Below are positions 31,490-41,805 of a stretch of 64,000 nucleotides of DNA, piece after piece. Source of the DNA: Maniola hyperantus (taxonomy: Eukaryota > Arthropoda > Insecta > Lepidoptera > Nymphalidae). The notes under the pieces were generated by a model, which saw only the letters and a program-made list of their open reading frames with translations, did not search any database and was not told where the DNA came from. Location: contig NC_048560.1 in assembly GCF_902806685.2 (NCBI RefSeq), forward strand, positions 7,220,212 through 7,284,211, given 5' to 3'. Each line of letters starts with the position of its first letter. Position 1 is the stretch's first letter. The position numbers were made by a program, and so were the translations under genes.

Positions 31490-31910
31490 GTAATGAATGA
31501 AACTAGGGGTGTGTGTATAGTAAGTTGCCACACCTTAGTCTCAAATACGGTACACCGCAACTCTGCGGATTAAAACCACTTAAACTGACCTAAGTTAATT
31601 TGAAACAGTATTGAATTTAATCACACTCAGTTTTAGTATATTTTAAACGTTCCGATTTCCGCTTTTAAGCAACAATATATTAACTTATTGTGCTGTAAAA
31701 TACTCACTACTGTGAAATATATCTTGTAAAGCTCAAAATGTGGCCAGACTGTCCACACCTTTATCTCAACCACGGTAACCGCAGCTTTGCGGTCGAAAAC
31801 CACGTAAACTAAGCTAAGTTAATTTTAAACGGACAAAAACCATGTAAACTGAGCTAAGTCAATTTGAGACGGACAAGCGAGGAGTACGGTAAACCGAGCT
31901 TTAGTGTAGG
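31490..31910. repeat. Interspersed repeat of ACGTAAACTAAGCTAAG type
   Basis: Three related blocks (30945-31020, 31510-31640, 31745-31905) share TGTCCACACCTT and CCACGTAAACTAAGCTAAGT / AATTTGAGACGGACAAG lines. Family unknown; probably copies of one decayed element. Confidence 0.5.
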
Positions 31911-31917
31911 ATAAGCT

Positions 31918-32126
31918 TATGCTCGCGATTTCGTCCGCGTGGACTACACAAATTTCAAACCCCTGTTTCACCCCCTTAGGGGTTAAATTTTCAAAAATCT
32001 TTAGCAGAAGCCTACGTTATAAGTTATAATAGCTATCTGCATGCCAAATTTCAGCCCGATCCGTCCAGTAGTTTGAGCTGTGCGTTGATAGATCAGTCAG
32101 TCAATGCTTTTATATATTATTTAGAT
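31918..32126 (-). mobile_element. Hel-C copy
   Basis: AAGCTTATGCTCGCGATTTC to TTTATATATTATTTAGA. The terminal CTAG has mutated to ATAAG. A small internal deletion follows AAAATCTTTAGC. Confidence 0.6.
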
Positions 32127-32274
32127 GAAGATGATGATAGTTAACGTAATACTTAAAAGCTACTTACCCACATATAATTTTATTGTCAGGTTAATAATTG
32201 TAAGGTATTTGTGATAATAACCAGGATTTAGTATAAAATTAGCTTTATAACCCACAGGGATATAAACCCTGAAA

Positions 32275-32940
32275 CGTAGAGCTATTAACGTTACAAGAGA
32301 GAGAGCTAGCGCGTGCCAGACCTTTGTTATTTCATGAAAGCTGAACGTTTCTCTGCGTAACGATTTTAAGCTTATTTCGTGGTTTAATGACATATTTTAA
32401 TGTAGATAACGGGTGCATACCACGATTGAAATATCGACAAATAAAAAACGCCAAATTAATCGTGGTATGTCCCCGTTATCTACATTAAAATATGTTTCTC
32501 TGCGTATTGTCCCCAACACAGGGAAGAACGATCAGCGACTATGAAGTTTTGATCACGGTGGCTTTGGGAGATAACAGGTAATAAAGGTGTAAAAAATCTT
32601 CAGTCAGTCAGTAAGTCAAAGTATAGGTAAAGAATTTTTCATATTTTCTCAAAAGTTAAGTTCTCAGGGGATTACCACGTTACTAAGTGTGTGACAATGC
32701 ATGACGTGATTTCTAATACTATTCCCACTATTCCGAAGAAAATATATTTAAAAAAATTAGACTTTATACTTTGACGAAAGATTTATTAGCTGTTATCTCC
32801 CAAAGCTACCGTGATCCAAACTTCATAGTCGCTGATCGTTTCTCCCTGTATTGGGGATAATACGCAGAGAAACTTTCAGCTTTTATAAAACAGCGAAGGT
32901 CTGGCACGCGCTGGCTCTTAGTTCACTAGGCATTAAATTC
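32275..32940. mobile_element. Large foldback MITE with nested hairpin insertion
   Basis: The outer ends GCTAGCGCGTGCCAGACC and GGTCTGGCACGCGCTGGC are inverted. The inner arms, about 32495-32585 and 32790-32875 (GATCAGCGACTATGAAGTTT against AAACTTCATAGTCGCTGATC), extend them. The left arm is interrupted at 32360-32494. No coding sequence. Confidence 0.7.
32360..32494. mobile_element. 135-bp hairpin insertion with 12-bp flanking repeats
   Basis: It is flanked by TTTCTCTGCGTA on both sides (32348-32359, 32495-32506). Most of it is an inverted repeat: 37-bp arms 32391-32427 and 32458-32494 with two mismatches, loop 30 bases. It could be a transposon with a 12-bp duplication or a template-switch product. 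Confidence 0.65.
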
Positions 32941-33061
32941 CAGATTCATTCCACAACGTACCTTTTATAGGGCTTAAGATTAACGATAAGAACTTACGAG
33001 ACAAATGTAGACCTAGAAATTGTTTAATTAGAGTTAGGTACTTTATTGTTTAATTGTTTAA

Positions 33062-33300
33062 TTAGAAATTGTTTAGAAAGAAAGAAAGAAAGAAAACTGG
33101 TTTATTCATCTTATGCCTAAGGTACAAACAAACTTAAAATTAATGGTTAGTAGATAATAAGAAGTACTTAATAATTAATTAAATCTAAAATGAGTTCTTG
33201 CACCCACTTGGCACAAGATGAAATGGCCCCAGCTCAGCATTAAAGCTGCAGGTTTTAAAAATAAAACCTGAGCTGAGTTTATATAACGGAAGTTTAAATA
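33062..33300 (-). mobile_element. Retroposon tail with (GAAA)n
   Basis: TAGAAAGAAAGAAAGAAAGA at 33067-33090 begins a minus-strand retroposon end (AACTGGTTTATTCATCTTAT). AAAGCTGCAGG/TTTAAAACCTG-like short inversions follow. No ORF. Confidence 0.45.
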
Positions 33301-33597
33301 TTTAAATTTAAATCGAATGCGAAATTAATTAATTACTTCTATTATACTTCACAGATTTTGTGGGGAAGAAACGTAAGGAAAATTGCAGTGCACGCTAGTT
33401 CTTACTCTTCATCTATGTCATTGATTGACACGACCTAAACATTAAAGCATAGATCATTTATAGGTAGATATAGGTATTATTTTTCTTCTTTAGTGGGGGT
33501 AGTATTCAGCGCCATCTATGAAAATTTACTCGAACGTTGCCTGAAAACCTCCTCATTGTCCCACACACTGCATCTTATAACGGCTAAAGCTGAAGCC

Positions 33598-33770
33598 TCA
33601 TCATCATCATCATCATGATCAACCCATCACCGGCTCACTACAGAGCGCGGGTCTCCTCTCAGAGTGAGAAGGGTTTTGGCCATAGTCTACCACGCTGGCC
33701 ATGTGCGGATTGGTAGACTTCACACACCTTTGAGAACATTATGGAGAACTCTCAGGCATGCAGCTGAAGC
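33598..33770 (-). mobile_element. SINE-1 without tRNA head
   Basis: (CAT)n tail, then ATCAACCCATCACCGGCTCA to TCAGGCATGCAG. The head side is cut off there. Confidence 0.65.
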
Positions 33771-33839
33771 CTGCCTAGACAAAATCAACAGCCTTTTTAG
33801 CTCAAATACATCACTTTCATCCTCTGTAAATCAGTCAAG

Positions 33840-34092
33840 GAACAATAAATAATAAATAAGCTTTAATTTTTTATCCCTTACTAATTAATTTTACATTTTT
33901 ATCTATAGTTTATTTAACTAGATATTCTTATTTTTATTCTTCCCAACTTACTTAATATTTACACTAAACAATTTAAATAATCTAATCTCTACAATAAAAG
34001 TAATATATTGCACTTTTTTTTTTTTTACTTAAGTTCTATGTCAGGGCCACCAGTGGCGGTAAAAGCCTCCTCCATTTTACTCCATGTACACC
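33840..34092 (-). mobile_element. LINE 3' end
   Basis: The plus strand begins AATAAATAATAAATAAGCTT (reverse of an A-rich tail). At 34035-34085 the reverse complement encodes a short KMEEAFT..GGPD stretch like a LINE C-terminus. Degenerate. Confidence 0.45.
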
Positions 34093-34695
34093 TATCTCAA
34101 GGAATAGACCTATTAAAATATTAACGACAATAATAATTTGATCCGGCTCCCAGTGCGCAGTGAACCGGGACACGGGTTCCATTATATTGGTTTAGTACAA
34201 GTCAAATTCCTAACCGACGCTTTGGGTGTAAGCGTCGGACTCTTTACATTGACAGTGGAGAGGTGACACGACGATTTAAACTATCGATAAATTAATAAAT
34301 ATTATTTTTAACATGCCTTTTGGCCAACCCACAGTCAACGCCATCTAGTGGCAACTTGCAGTTCGAGGGAGTAGCGCGATCCACACTTGCCTAGCGCCAT
34401 CTGGTTATCGCTTGTGTTACATTTATAGATTCTAGCACCTGGGGCCCATCGTCTATTGGTTCCTTGAACTATGTCAAGTAACAGACCAACTAGAATATAA
34501 ACGACAATAGTAATTTGATCCGGCCCCCAGTGCGCAGTGATTATATAGGTTCCATTATATTGGTTTAGTACAAGTCAAATTCCTAACCGACGCTTTGGGT
34601 GTAAGCGTCGTCGGACTCTTAACATTGACAGTAGTGATGTGACAGGACGATTTAAACTATCGATAAATTAATAATTATTATTTTTAACATACCAT
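34093..34695. repeat. Direct duplication, period about 382 bp
   Basis: TTTGATCCGGCTCCCAGTGC, GTACAAGTCAAATTCCTAAC and CGACGCTTTGGGTGTAAGCG (34137-34315) recur at 34514-34690 with about 10 percent change plus an extra GTC. Between them, AGCGCCATCTGG-type sequence and a RTE-like scrap (CATCGTCTATTGGTTCC). Confidence 0.7.
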
Positions 34696-34731
34696 AAGAA
34701 TTTTATACTTACGAATTATTATTATACTAGC

Positions 34732-35422
34732 TGTGATGCCCGCGACTTCGTCCGCGTGGATTAACATTTTTCAAAATCCCGCGGGAACTCTTTGATTTTC
34801 CGAGATAAAAAGTAGCCTACGTTTTAATCCAGGGTATAATCTATCTAAATATTATCAGCAAATTAAAACAAGATAATAATATTGTAATCTATTAAAAATG
34901 ATAAATTTTAAATTGTAAATTAGTGTAACGATTATTATTGATAACAAAAGTTGCTGTAGTATAGTGGTGTGTAGTGTATAGGTACAGTGTATGAGCTTTT
35001 CCATTTAAAAACGGTTTTTTTTAATATTACCCAAATAATAATTGCAATTTAATATCAATTTTTTTAATCTTTATGTTATTGGTGTAGTAAGTAATAAATG
35101 GATTTATTAAAATAAAATAAAAAAACGGAAAAAGTATTAAGTATATAGGTACCTACTTGTTTACTGTAATTAACAGCAAAAAAAAAAATACTTGTATAGA
35201 AATAGGAACATGTTTGTAATGTATGTCTGTATCAATTACACAATCCAACATTATAAATTTAGATTTAGATTTTCAGTAATAAAGGCTTTATTATTATTAT
35301 TATTATATATAATCTATCTCCATTCCAAACTTCATCCAAATCCGTTCAGCCGTTTTTGCGTGATTGAGTAAGTAACAAACATCCAAACATCCACACATTC
35401 ACATTTATAATATTATAAGGAA
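34732..35422 (-). mobile_element. Hel-A relative interrupted by a retroposon
   Basis: CTAGCTGTGATGCCCGCGAC ... GATAAAAAGTAGCCTACG, resuming at 35320 with CCATTCCAAACTTCATCC and ending ACATTTATAATATTATAA. The Helitron reads TC...CTAG on minus; the insert occupies 34847-35307. Confidence 0.7.
34847..35307 (+). mobile_element. 461-bp retroposon nested in Helitron
   Basis: It is flanked by a perfect 12-bp duplication, TATAATCTATCT (34835-34846 and 35308-35319). The 3' end has AATAAAGGCTTTATTATTAT, a polyadenylation-type signal and (TTA)n tail. No coding match: an unassigned LINE end or new SINE. Confidence 0.75.
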
Positions 35423-35429
35423 TATTAGA

Positions 35430-35655
35430 AATTAGGATTAGGTTTAGGATTAAGAATTAAGATTAGGATTCTTGGCATGTTCTCGGAGGTTTTATCTGGC
35501 GGACGTTTAACTAAAAAACAAGTTACCTACTTATCGATGTTTCAACCGGGCATCCCTAGACCGTTTGCTTGGGAAACCGCATTTTGTGGAAGTCGCCTGG
35601 CGTTTCCAAAATTAGATTTGCTCTGTGAGCTGTACGTCTGATTAAAACCCTTCCT
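35430..35655. other. Spacer
   Basis: GGATTAGG/TTAGGATT low-complexity repeats at 35435-35475; otherwise nothing recognised. Confidence 0.35.
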
Positions 35656-35658
35656 GGG

Positions 35659-35838
35659 AGCACTATAGTACGCGACAGGTCAAGATGGCAATCGTGGAGG
35701 GAACGCCCAGCACAGCCGCATAGCCCCCGCGCTAACCCGGTGTGGGCGAGCGCGGGTGACGTGCGGGTGTGCGGGGCATCCCCCCGCCTCATGCTCCCAT
35801 TGCCATCTCAACCTGTCGCGGACTATACTTGGCCCTGT
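35659..35838. mobile_element. MITE-G copy
   Basis: Ends ATAGTACGCGACAGGTCAAG and CTCAACCTGTCGCGGACTAT. The GC-rich interior contains GCACAGCCGCATAGCCCCCG and its inverted counterpart GCGGGTGTGCGGGGC. Family copies at 39188, 44113, 44250 and 55218. Confidence 0.7.
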
Positions 35839-35929
35839 GCGCTTGTCTACTATGTTCATAATATATCGTTAATCCCTTTCATCATCATCTTCACCAAACT
35901 ATCGCCAGCTCGAAATTTTACCTAAAATT

Positions 35930-36128
35930 AGCTTATGCTCGCGACTTCTGCGTGGACTACGTGAATTTCAAACCCCTATTATATCCCCTAAGGGCTTGAA
36001 TTTTCGAAATCCTTTCTTAACTGATGTCTACGTCATAATAGCTATCTGCATGCCAAATTTAGTGTTCAACCAGTAGTTTGAGCTGCGCGTTGATAGATCA
36101 GTCAGTCAGTCAGCTGTTCCTTTTATAG
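35930..36128 (-). mobile_element. Hel-C copy, decayed
   Basis: TTAGCTTATGCTCGCGACTT (CTAG mutated) through TATCTGCATGCCAAATTTAG to AGTCAGTCAGC and TTTTATAGTATC. Confidence 0.55.
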
Positions 36129-36199
36129 TATCTCAAAATAGGGTTGGTCATGATCTAGTTTACTATTAAACACTTACCACTTCGTAGAGTGGTTAAATA

Positions 36200-36372
36200 A
36201 AAAAAAAAGAATATTAGCCATGTGAAAATGACTATCAATTCCCTTTCCTCTCCAACTAAGCGTCAAGCTTGTGCTAGGAGTAGGTACGACAATAGTGCAA
36301 CGGGCGCGGTTTGAACCGACCTTTCGGTTTTCAGTCTACTCCTTTACCGGTTGAGCTATTGAGGCTCTAAAT
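36200..36372 (-). mobile_element. SINE-3 copy
   Basis: A tail on plus (AAAAAAAAAAGAATATTAGCC), body, then GGTTTGAACCGACC and CCGGTTGAGCTATTGAGGC. Head and B box are readable on minus. Confidence 0.65.
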
Positions 36373-36635
36373 AGTAAGTATGTAAAAGTATATCCGCTTT
36401 GAAAGTTAAAGTGTAGATCTAGAATTTTCTTATACATGAATCTAAATGGAAAAGTGAAAATTTTCCCCGAGCAAATCATTTTTCAAGTTGGATCTTGTTA
36501 AAAATTCCCAGCCAAGCGACAAGTTTCGTCAAGTTTTAGGTGTTTTAATTAAGTTTCACTTAGTGTAGGGTGTCCATGACTTTGTTATTTTAGTAAAAAG
36601 CTGTGAGGTATCGCGGGACAACCGTCCTATCCATA
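36373..36635. other. Unassigned spacer
   Basis: No feature supported. Confidence 0.3.
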
Positions 36636-36637
36636 AC

Positions 36638-36785
36638 TAGCTTATGCTCGCGACTTCGTCCGCGTGGACTACACAAATTTCAAACCCTTATTTTAAGAGG
36701 TGTTGAATTTTCAAAAATCCTCTCGTAGCAGATGTCTACGTTGTATTAATAGCTATCTGCATGCTAAGTTTCAGCAGCCCGACAT
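36638..36785 (-). mobile_element. Hel-C, 5'-truncated
   Basis: CTAGCTTATGCTCGCGACTT to ATGCTAAGTTTCAGCAGCCC. The GACT-bearing end is missing. Confidence 0.6.
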
Positions 36786-37420
36786 ATCGTCGATTCAGGA
36801 TCAAACCAAGAGTTCTCGCACTCTAGTTCACTCTGACTACGTTATCCTGCGACTCGATTACAGTAAAATGACAGCTACAATGTCAATTCAATTCAATTCC
36901 CAATTATTGGCTTTTAGGTGTGCCAGCTGGGCACAAAGTGTTTCGCCAGTGTCACGTTTATGAGCTACAATGTCACGATCGCAATCACCTCTGATTGGTT
37001 GACGCTCACTCACTATTGGCTACAATGCTTTGTGGCAGCAAGAATACGATAAATTCAGCCAATCACAACAATTGAAATTATTTTTTCGCATTCGACTAGC
37101 TTGCTCATGCACTTGAACAGTTATTAAGTTTCGGACTGTCCACGAATATTGATAGATCATGGCCACCCTATTTGAGATCGATTTTTAAATAATTTGCATT
37201 TTGTTTAGTAAACTCCAGATAATCGGAAACGGCTTCGTTTTAATCGGTTTACGAAGATGGATGGTTTGTTATTCAGACACAACAAAATCAAAAAGATTCT
37301 TATTATAACAACAGATTAGTACAATTTCATCGTGATGAAAACTGGAGATGTAGAAGACATTTCACTTTTATTAAGTTTGGGTGTTAAGGAACTCTTTGAT
37401 TTTCCGGGATTTGATTTCCC
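36786..37420. other. Unassigned region
   Basis: CTACAATGTCA recurs at 36875, 36965 and 37020 (variants), and TTGGCTTTTAGGTGTGCCAG stands alone. No gene. Confidence 0.35.
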
Positions 37421-37423
37421 TTA

Positions 37424-37818
37424 GGGTCAACTCATACTGGCGCAGAGTCGAAGCGACGCGACGCGTCATGTTTTTCCGCCTACAGCATATTCATTTTTAT
37501 TGTTCTATTATTATTTATGTACAAAGTGCTATGTAAATATGAAAGTGCGCGTTCAGGCGCGCATTCGCGCTTCGACGCGCGGCTGGAGTCGAGTGGATTC
37601 GCGAGTCGCCACGAGTACTCGGGCGTAGTGACGCGTCAGACGCCGACCACATAAGGAACTATACGACGTATACGTAAATATACGATGATTTAGTACAGAA
37701 ATATGAATGAAACTAGCATCGTCGCGCGCAGACGCGCGTCGCCGCTCGAAGGCGCGCGTTGCGCTGCAAAACATGACGCGTCGCATCGCTTCGACTCTGC
37801 GCCAGTGTGAGTTGAGCC
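37424..37818. mobile_element. 395-bp PIF/Harbinger-like MITE
   Basis: The element begins GGGTCAACTCATACTGGCGC and ends GCGCCAGTGTGAGTTGAGCC, flanked by TTA on both sides (37421-37423, 37819-37821), the target preference of PIF/Harbinger. The inverted repeats are about 45 bp. The interior is unusually CpG-rich (GCGCGCATTCGCGCTTCGAC). Open frames inside are by-products of the palindrome. Confidence 0.75.
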
Positions 37819-37829
37819 TTAGGCTATAG

Positions 37830-37925
37830 GTTTTCTTGACAGACACGACGGAAGGACAGATAGACTGACAGACAACGAAATGATCCTAAGATTTCCTTTT
37901 TTCCTTTTGAGGTACGGAACCCTGA
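37830..37925 (-). mobile_element. MITE-E 5' end, inverted
   Basis: GACAGACACGACGGAAGGAC, CTGACAGACAACG, then TTGAGGTACGGAACCCT: the 5' hairpin and GTCT zone only. Confidence 0.55.
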
Positions 37926-39045
37926 AAATTGTAAATCTACTAACAACAAAAGCACTTGGTAAACGATGTATGTAATCTCCGGTTAATACCACCTTAATTC
38001 TCATGCGTCGTTTGGCTGAGGTAACAGAATTACGCGCGGTGACAAATGGACAGACATTTCGCTCTGAGTCCCCTAATGGGGACAGTTTACTTCGTAATGG
38101 TGTTTTTTTTTCCAGTGAGATTGATGCCACCCTTTTATTCTTCGTTTGAGGTTGACGCCTTAACGTTGAAGCTGAGATATAGCCAAGATATACTTTATTT
38201 TATAGCATTGTGTGACCTAAATCCGCACTAAAATGTCACTAATCCGTAACTTAAGTAGTCAATTTTTCACGGTACAAAAATGAAGTATGTAAATCTATCC
38301 TTCTCACATTTTGCTTATTTTTTTGTCTCTTAAATGGATCAATTTAGTTTAGCAGAGATTTTTATCAAACCGAATTGGCACAACTATCTTAAACCCTGTT
38401 TAAGTAGTTTTTCCAGGCAAGCAATATGCACCACCACCATGCAGCACCACACAAATCCCAAAACACACTCGACGCACGTTTCGCCCCGACACCGGAGCAA
38501 CGTCAGGAGATGTACATCTTTGCAATTTTGGATTGTATATCAACAATTGCAAAGTTTATAATGGTTCGTTGTATATCATCGATTTCCGCAAAGTAACGCC
38601 TGCATCTATACATTGTACCTGTGTTTGAAAACATAATTCTCTACTGTATCTCCTGCTTACTTGGTTATCTCCCGTGGGCCGTGGTTTAGTTGCCGTGTCC
38701 GAAATTCGGCTGGACAGAGATAAATATATTAAAGCTACGCTGTAGCTATCAGACCTAAGCACAACTCCATTGTGATGTTAAGATACGTCTACACAAGGCG
38801 ACGTTATGCGAGAATGAAAACAATATAATACGCCCTCTCTATCATCTCTATCATATTACAGCGTTCTTTGTGCTGCTGTCGGGGGAAAGAACCTTCGAGA
38901 AAATCTTTAGAAAATTTGTCAACATGTTGTGTATATGTATGTATGTTGATTTTTTGAGGTTTTGTTGCGAGAAAAATATATTTTGAAAACAATATTACGA
39001 TGGTACATGGAATGGTAGGTATAATGTAGTAGGTAAAGTAAGTAA
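37926..39045. other. Unassigned region
   Basis: No exon found. A block with ACGCACGTTTCGCCCCGACA (about 38484) followed by GCAACGTCAGGAGATGTA resembles a recurrent lepidopteran repeat, but I see only one copy here. Confidence 0.35.
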
Positions 39046-39049
39046 CAAA

Positions 39050-39186
39050 AGTAATGTACCTTTAGAAGGAGATAGCAGGTTTGTAGAGCGTTGTCTCTGT
39101 CACTCATACCTGTATGACGTTTTGTCGGTCTCAACGCCGAAATGTCATTCTAAACGCCGATGTACATTACTTTCGGCCGCGAACTG
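39050..39186 (+). mobile_element. MITE-F copy, internally rearranged
   Basis: TTTGTAGAGCGTTGTCTCTG and GACGTTTTGTCGGTCTCAAC are present, then it jumps to CGCCGAAATGTCATTCTAAA and GGCCGCGAACTGTAC. Confidence 0.65.
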
Positions 39187-39187
39187 T

Positions 39188-39352
39188 ACGCAATAGGTCA
39201 AGATGGCAATCAGGGAGGGAACGCCCCGCACACCCGCACAGCCCCCGCGCTAACCCGATTCGGGTGAGCACGGGTGACGTGCGGGTGTGCGTGGCGTCCT
39301 TCCATCTCATACCCCGATAGCCATCTCAACTTGTCGCGAACTATAGGTACAT
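39188..39352. mobile_element. MITE-G copy
   Basis: CAATAGGTCAAGATGGCAAT ... GCCATCTCAACTTGTCGCGA, with GC-rich centre. It abuts MITE-F with no spacer. Confidence 0.65.
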
Positions 39353-39455
39353 GCAGAGTGAACTAGAGTGAGGAAACTCTCAGTTTTAATCCTGAATCGA
39401 CATTCTGTCAAATATTAGGCTAGGGTCGACGTGAAATATAAGAGTGATTTCATCA

Positions 39456-39662
39456 CTACCGCCATTATAAATGTGAAAGAGTGTTTGTTTGTTGGTTTGT
39501 CCTTCAATGCAACCGAGCAACGAATCGACGTGATTTTTCCATGGGTATACTTTAAGACCTGGGAAGGGACATAGGCTACTTTTTATCCCGAAAAATAAAA
39601 GAGTTCCCAAATGATTAAAAAAAAACTAATTCCACGCGGACGAAGTCGCGGGCATCAGCTAG
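39456..39662 (+). mobile_element. Hel-B copy
   Basis: CATTATAAATGTGAAAGAGT, GTTTGTTTGTTGGTTTGTCC, body, then CCACGCGGACGAAGTCGCGG and CATCAGCTAG before T. The 3' hairpin is intact. Confidence 0.75.
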
Positions 39663-39960
39663 TAAATTTATAACATAGTTACGCCATAATCTCTCAGATA
39701 AATTTTTCCATATTTTCTTTTTCCTTACCGATTATGTGTCTTGCATACGATTTATTTATGCACAAAATCATAAATCCGTGCATCGCATAATGTATGCATG
39801 ACATAACATAATATGCACGGATATGCACACTAGGAAGTGGTTTTTATAGCGTGTATTGCATATTCTTCTAAGGTATGAATAAGCAATATTATGATCCGTT
39901 AAAAATGTTTTTGACATGATACTTATTATTTTCAAAGTTAATTTATTGCCTCAAATGTTT
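39663..39960. other. AT-rich spacer
   Basis: Short repeats of ATGCACGGATATGCAC type around 39780-39830. No gene. Confidence 0.35.
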
Positions 39961-39965
39961 GACAC

Positions 39966-40245
39966 TATACGAATCACTACCCAAATTATAAACGTGAAAG
40001 TGTGTTTGTTTGTTGGTTTGTTGGTTTGTCCTTCAATCACGTCGCACGGTATAGTTTAAGTCCTGGGAGAGTGACATATAGGCTATGGCTATATGCAGGT
40101 AACCTGTATGCCTGAAAGTTCTCCATAATGTTCTCAAAGGTGTGTGAAGTCTTCCAATCCTTGGCCAGTCTGGTGGACCTGAACCATTCTCATTCGGAGA
40201 GGAGACCCGTGCTCGGTAATGGGCCGATAAAGCGTTTATGATAGT
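39966..40245 (+). mobile_element. Hel-B 5' part fused to SINE-1 body
   Basis: 39966-40085 is Hel-B (GTTTGTTTGTTGGTTTGTTG). At about 40092 it switches to SINE-1 body (GTATGCCTGAAAGTTCTCC to GAGGAGACCCGTGCTCGGTA). A deletion or recombination chimera. Confidence 0.6.
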
Positions 40246-40525
40246 GGTTGTGGATGTTGGAAGCATCTAAATCACCCTATGGACTTTTCAGTTATGTGTC
40301 ACGATAAAATCTTTTCAATCACATAACAACCTGCCATACGTGCACGTGCTTAAATTAAACATCCCCTCCCCCCATATCCCCCTCCATGACACTCTGTTCC
40401 TGTAAACACTAATATTTAAACAATTGTTTGTTCGGAAATGTTTGTTAGGTAGGTACGATTTAAATTTACTGGATGTGACATATAGGGAGAGAGCCAGCGC
40501 GTGCCAGAACTTCGTCTTCTATATT
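40246..40525. other. Spacer
   Basis: GAGAGAGCCAGCGCGTGCCA at about 40488 is one end of the 32275 foldback family. Otherwise unassigned. Confidence 0.4.
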
Positions 40526-40528
40526 ATA

Positions 40529-40806
40529 CTAGCTTATGCTCGCGACTTCATTCGCGTGGACTACACTAAACTTCAAACCCCTATTTCACCCCCTTAGGGG
40601 TTGAATTTTCCTGTTTTGAATTGAATCATTGAAAATCATTGAATTTGAAAAATCCTTTCTTAGCGGATGCCTACGTCATAATAGCTATCTGCATGCCAAA
40701 TTTCAGCCCGATCCGTCCAGTAGTTTGAGCTGTGCGTTGATAGATCAGTCAGTCAGTCAGTCAGTCAGTCAGTCAGTCAGTCACCTTTTCCTTTTATATA
40801 TTTAGA
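40529..40806 (-). mobile_element. Hel-C copy with (AGTC)9
   Basis: CTAGCTTATGCTCGCGACTT to TATATATTTAGA. About nine AGTC units lie at 40748-40782. GAATCATTGAAAATCATTGA is a small internal duplication near 40620. Confidence 0.75.
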
Positions 40807-41020
40807 CTAGCTGATGTCCGCGTGGAATTAGGTTTATTAAAAATCCCGTGGGAACTCTTTGATTTTCCGGGATAAAAAGTAGCCTATGTCACTCTCCAGG
40901 TCTTTATCTATACCCATGCAAAAAATCACGTCAATCCGTTGCACCGTTGCGACGTGATTGAAGGACAAACCAACAAACCAACAAACAAACACACTTTCAC
41001 ATTTATTATAATGGTACTGA
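40807..41020 (-). mobile_element. Hel-B joined directly to Hel-C
   Basis: CTAGCTGATGTCCGCGTGGA begins immediately after the Hel-C end, so on minus the Hel-B CTAG is followed by the Hel-C TC without spacer. The (AAAC)n block CAACAAACCAACAAACAAAC is the reverse of GTTT. Confidence 0.75.
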
Positions 41021-41344
41021 TGGTACTGATTCCTAAATTGTTTTAGGCAGGAATCGAAACATACGTATAAGACCTAGGCGTTCACTGCTGCGGGAGGTCA
41101 CCAAATAGAACTGCCGCATCCAGCGTCTCTAGTGCCCACGTCCAACGTAAGTAGTTATGCGAGCTCACGTAACCCCTAAACTGCTTAGTTACTTTTACGA
41201 GGCGCCTCAGCCCCCGCTATTTTTATACGAGGTTACGTACAACGTGTGTGGGAACCCACGTGTCTTATTAGGGGACTGTTCACACTTGTCTGTTCTTAAT
41301 CGCATTTTTTTTTAATTAAGATGAAGAGCTATGTGACCTTCTCT
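41021..41344. other. Unassigned spacer
   Basis: No feature supported. Confidence 0.3.
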
Positions 41345-41452
41345 GCCATCTCGCCTGGTGGTAAAGTGATGATGCAGTATAAGATGGAAGCGGTTTTGGC
41401 AGTTTTTATTAAACCCATACCCCTTTGTTTTCTACACGGCATCGTACCTGAA
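41345..41452 (-). mobile_element. SINE-2 3' fragment
   Basis: ATCTCGCCTGGTGGTAAAGT, AAACCCATACCCCTTTG and TTCTACACGGCATCGTACC are reversed SINE-2. No head. Confidence 0.55.
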
Positions 41453-41518
41453 AGCTAAATCATTTGGTGACAAACACGTACCTCTTTGCCGGTAGGGCGG
41501 AGGGCGGAGGGCGGTAAC

Positions 41519-41805
41519 TGTAGAGGCATGCGGCCTCTTCTAAGACTGGCAGCTGTAAAGAAGACATTTCACATCGCAGCTGCCACTTAGAACGGAAATT
41601 TGAATACGGAGCGATTCGAAAATCCTGCGGCCCTGGGCGAAATCCAGGGGCCACATTCGCTCCTCAGATACCAAGACCGACACATCACTGTCGAGCACCG
41701 AGCTCCAGTTTTCTTGATTTCGTCTGTTATATTAATTGTGTTTATCCTGAATGATATCTTGTAAATATGTGAGCAGCCGTTTCATTCATACTCCGTGCTA
41801 CCACA
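41519..41805 (+). repeat. 5' LTR
   Basis: 287 bp, TG...CA bounded. Compared with the 3' LTR I see one substitution (CTGAATGATATC versus CTGAATTATATC). Confidence 0.9.

Noticed and set aside
37553..37846. 97-codon frame rich in Arg
   Set aside because: It is created by the CpG-rich palindrome of the Harbinger-like MITE.
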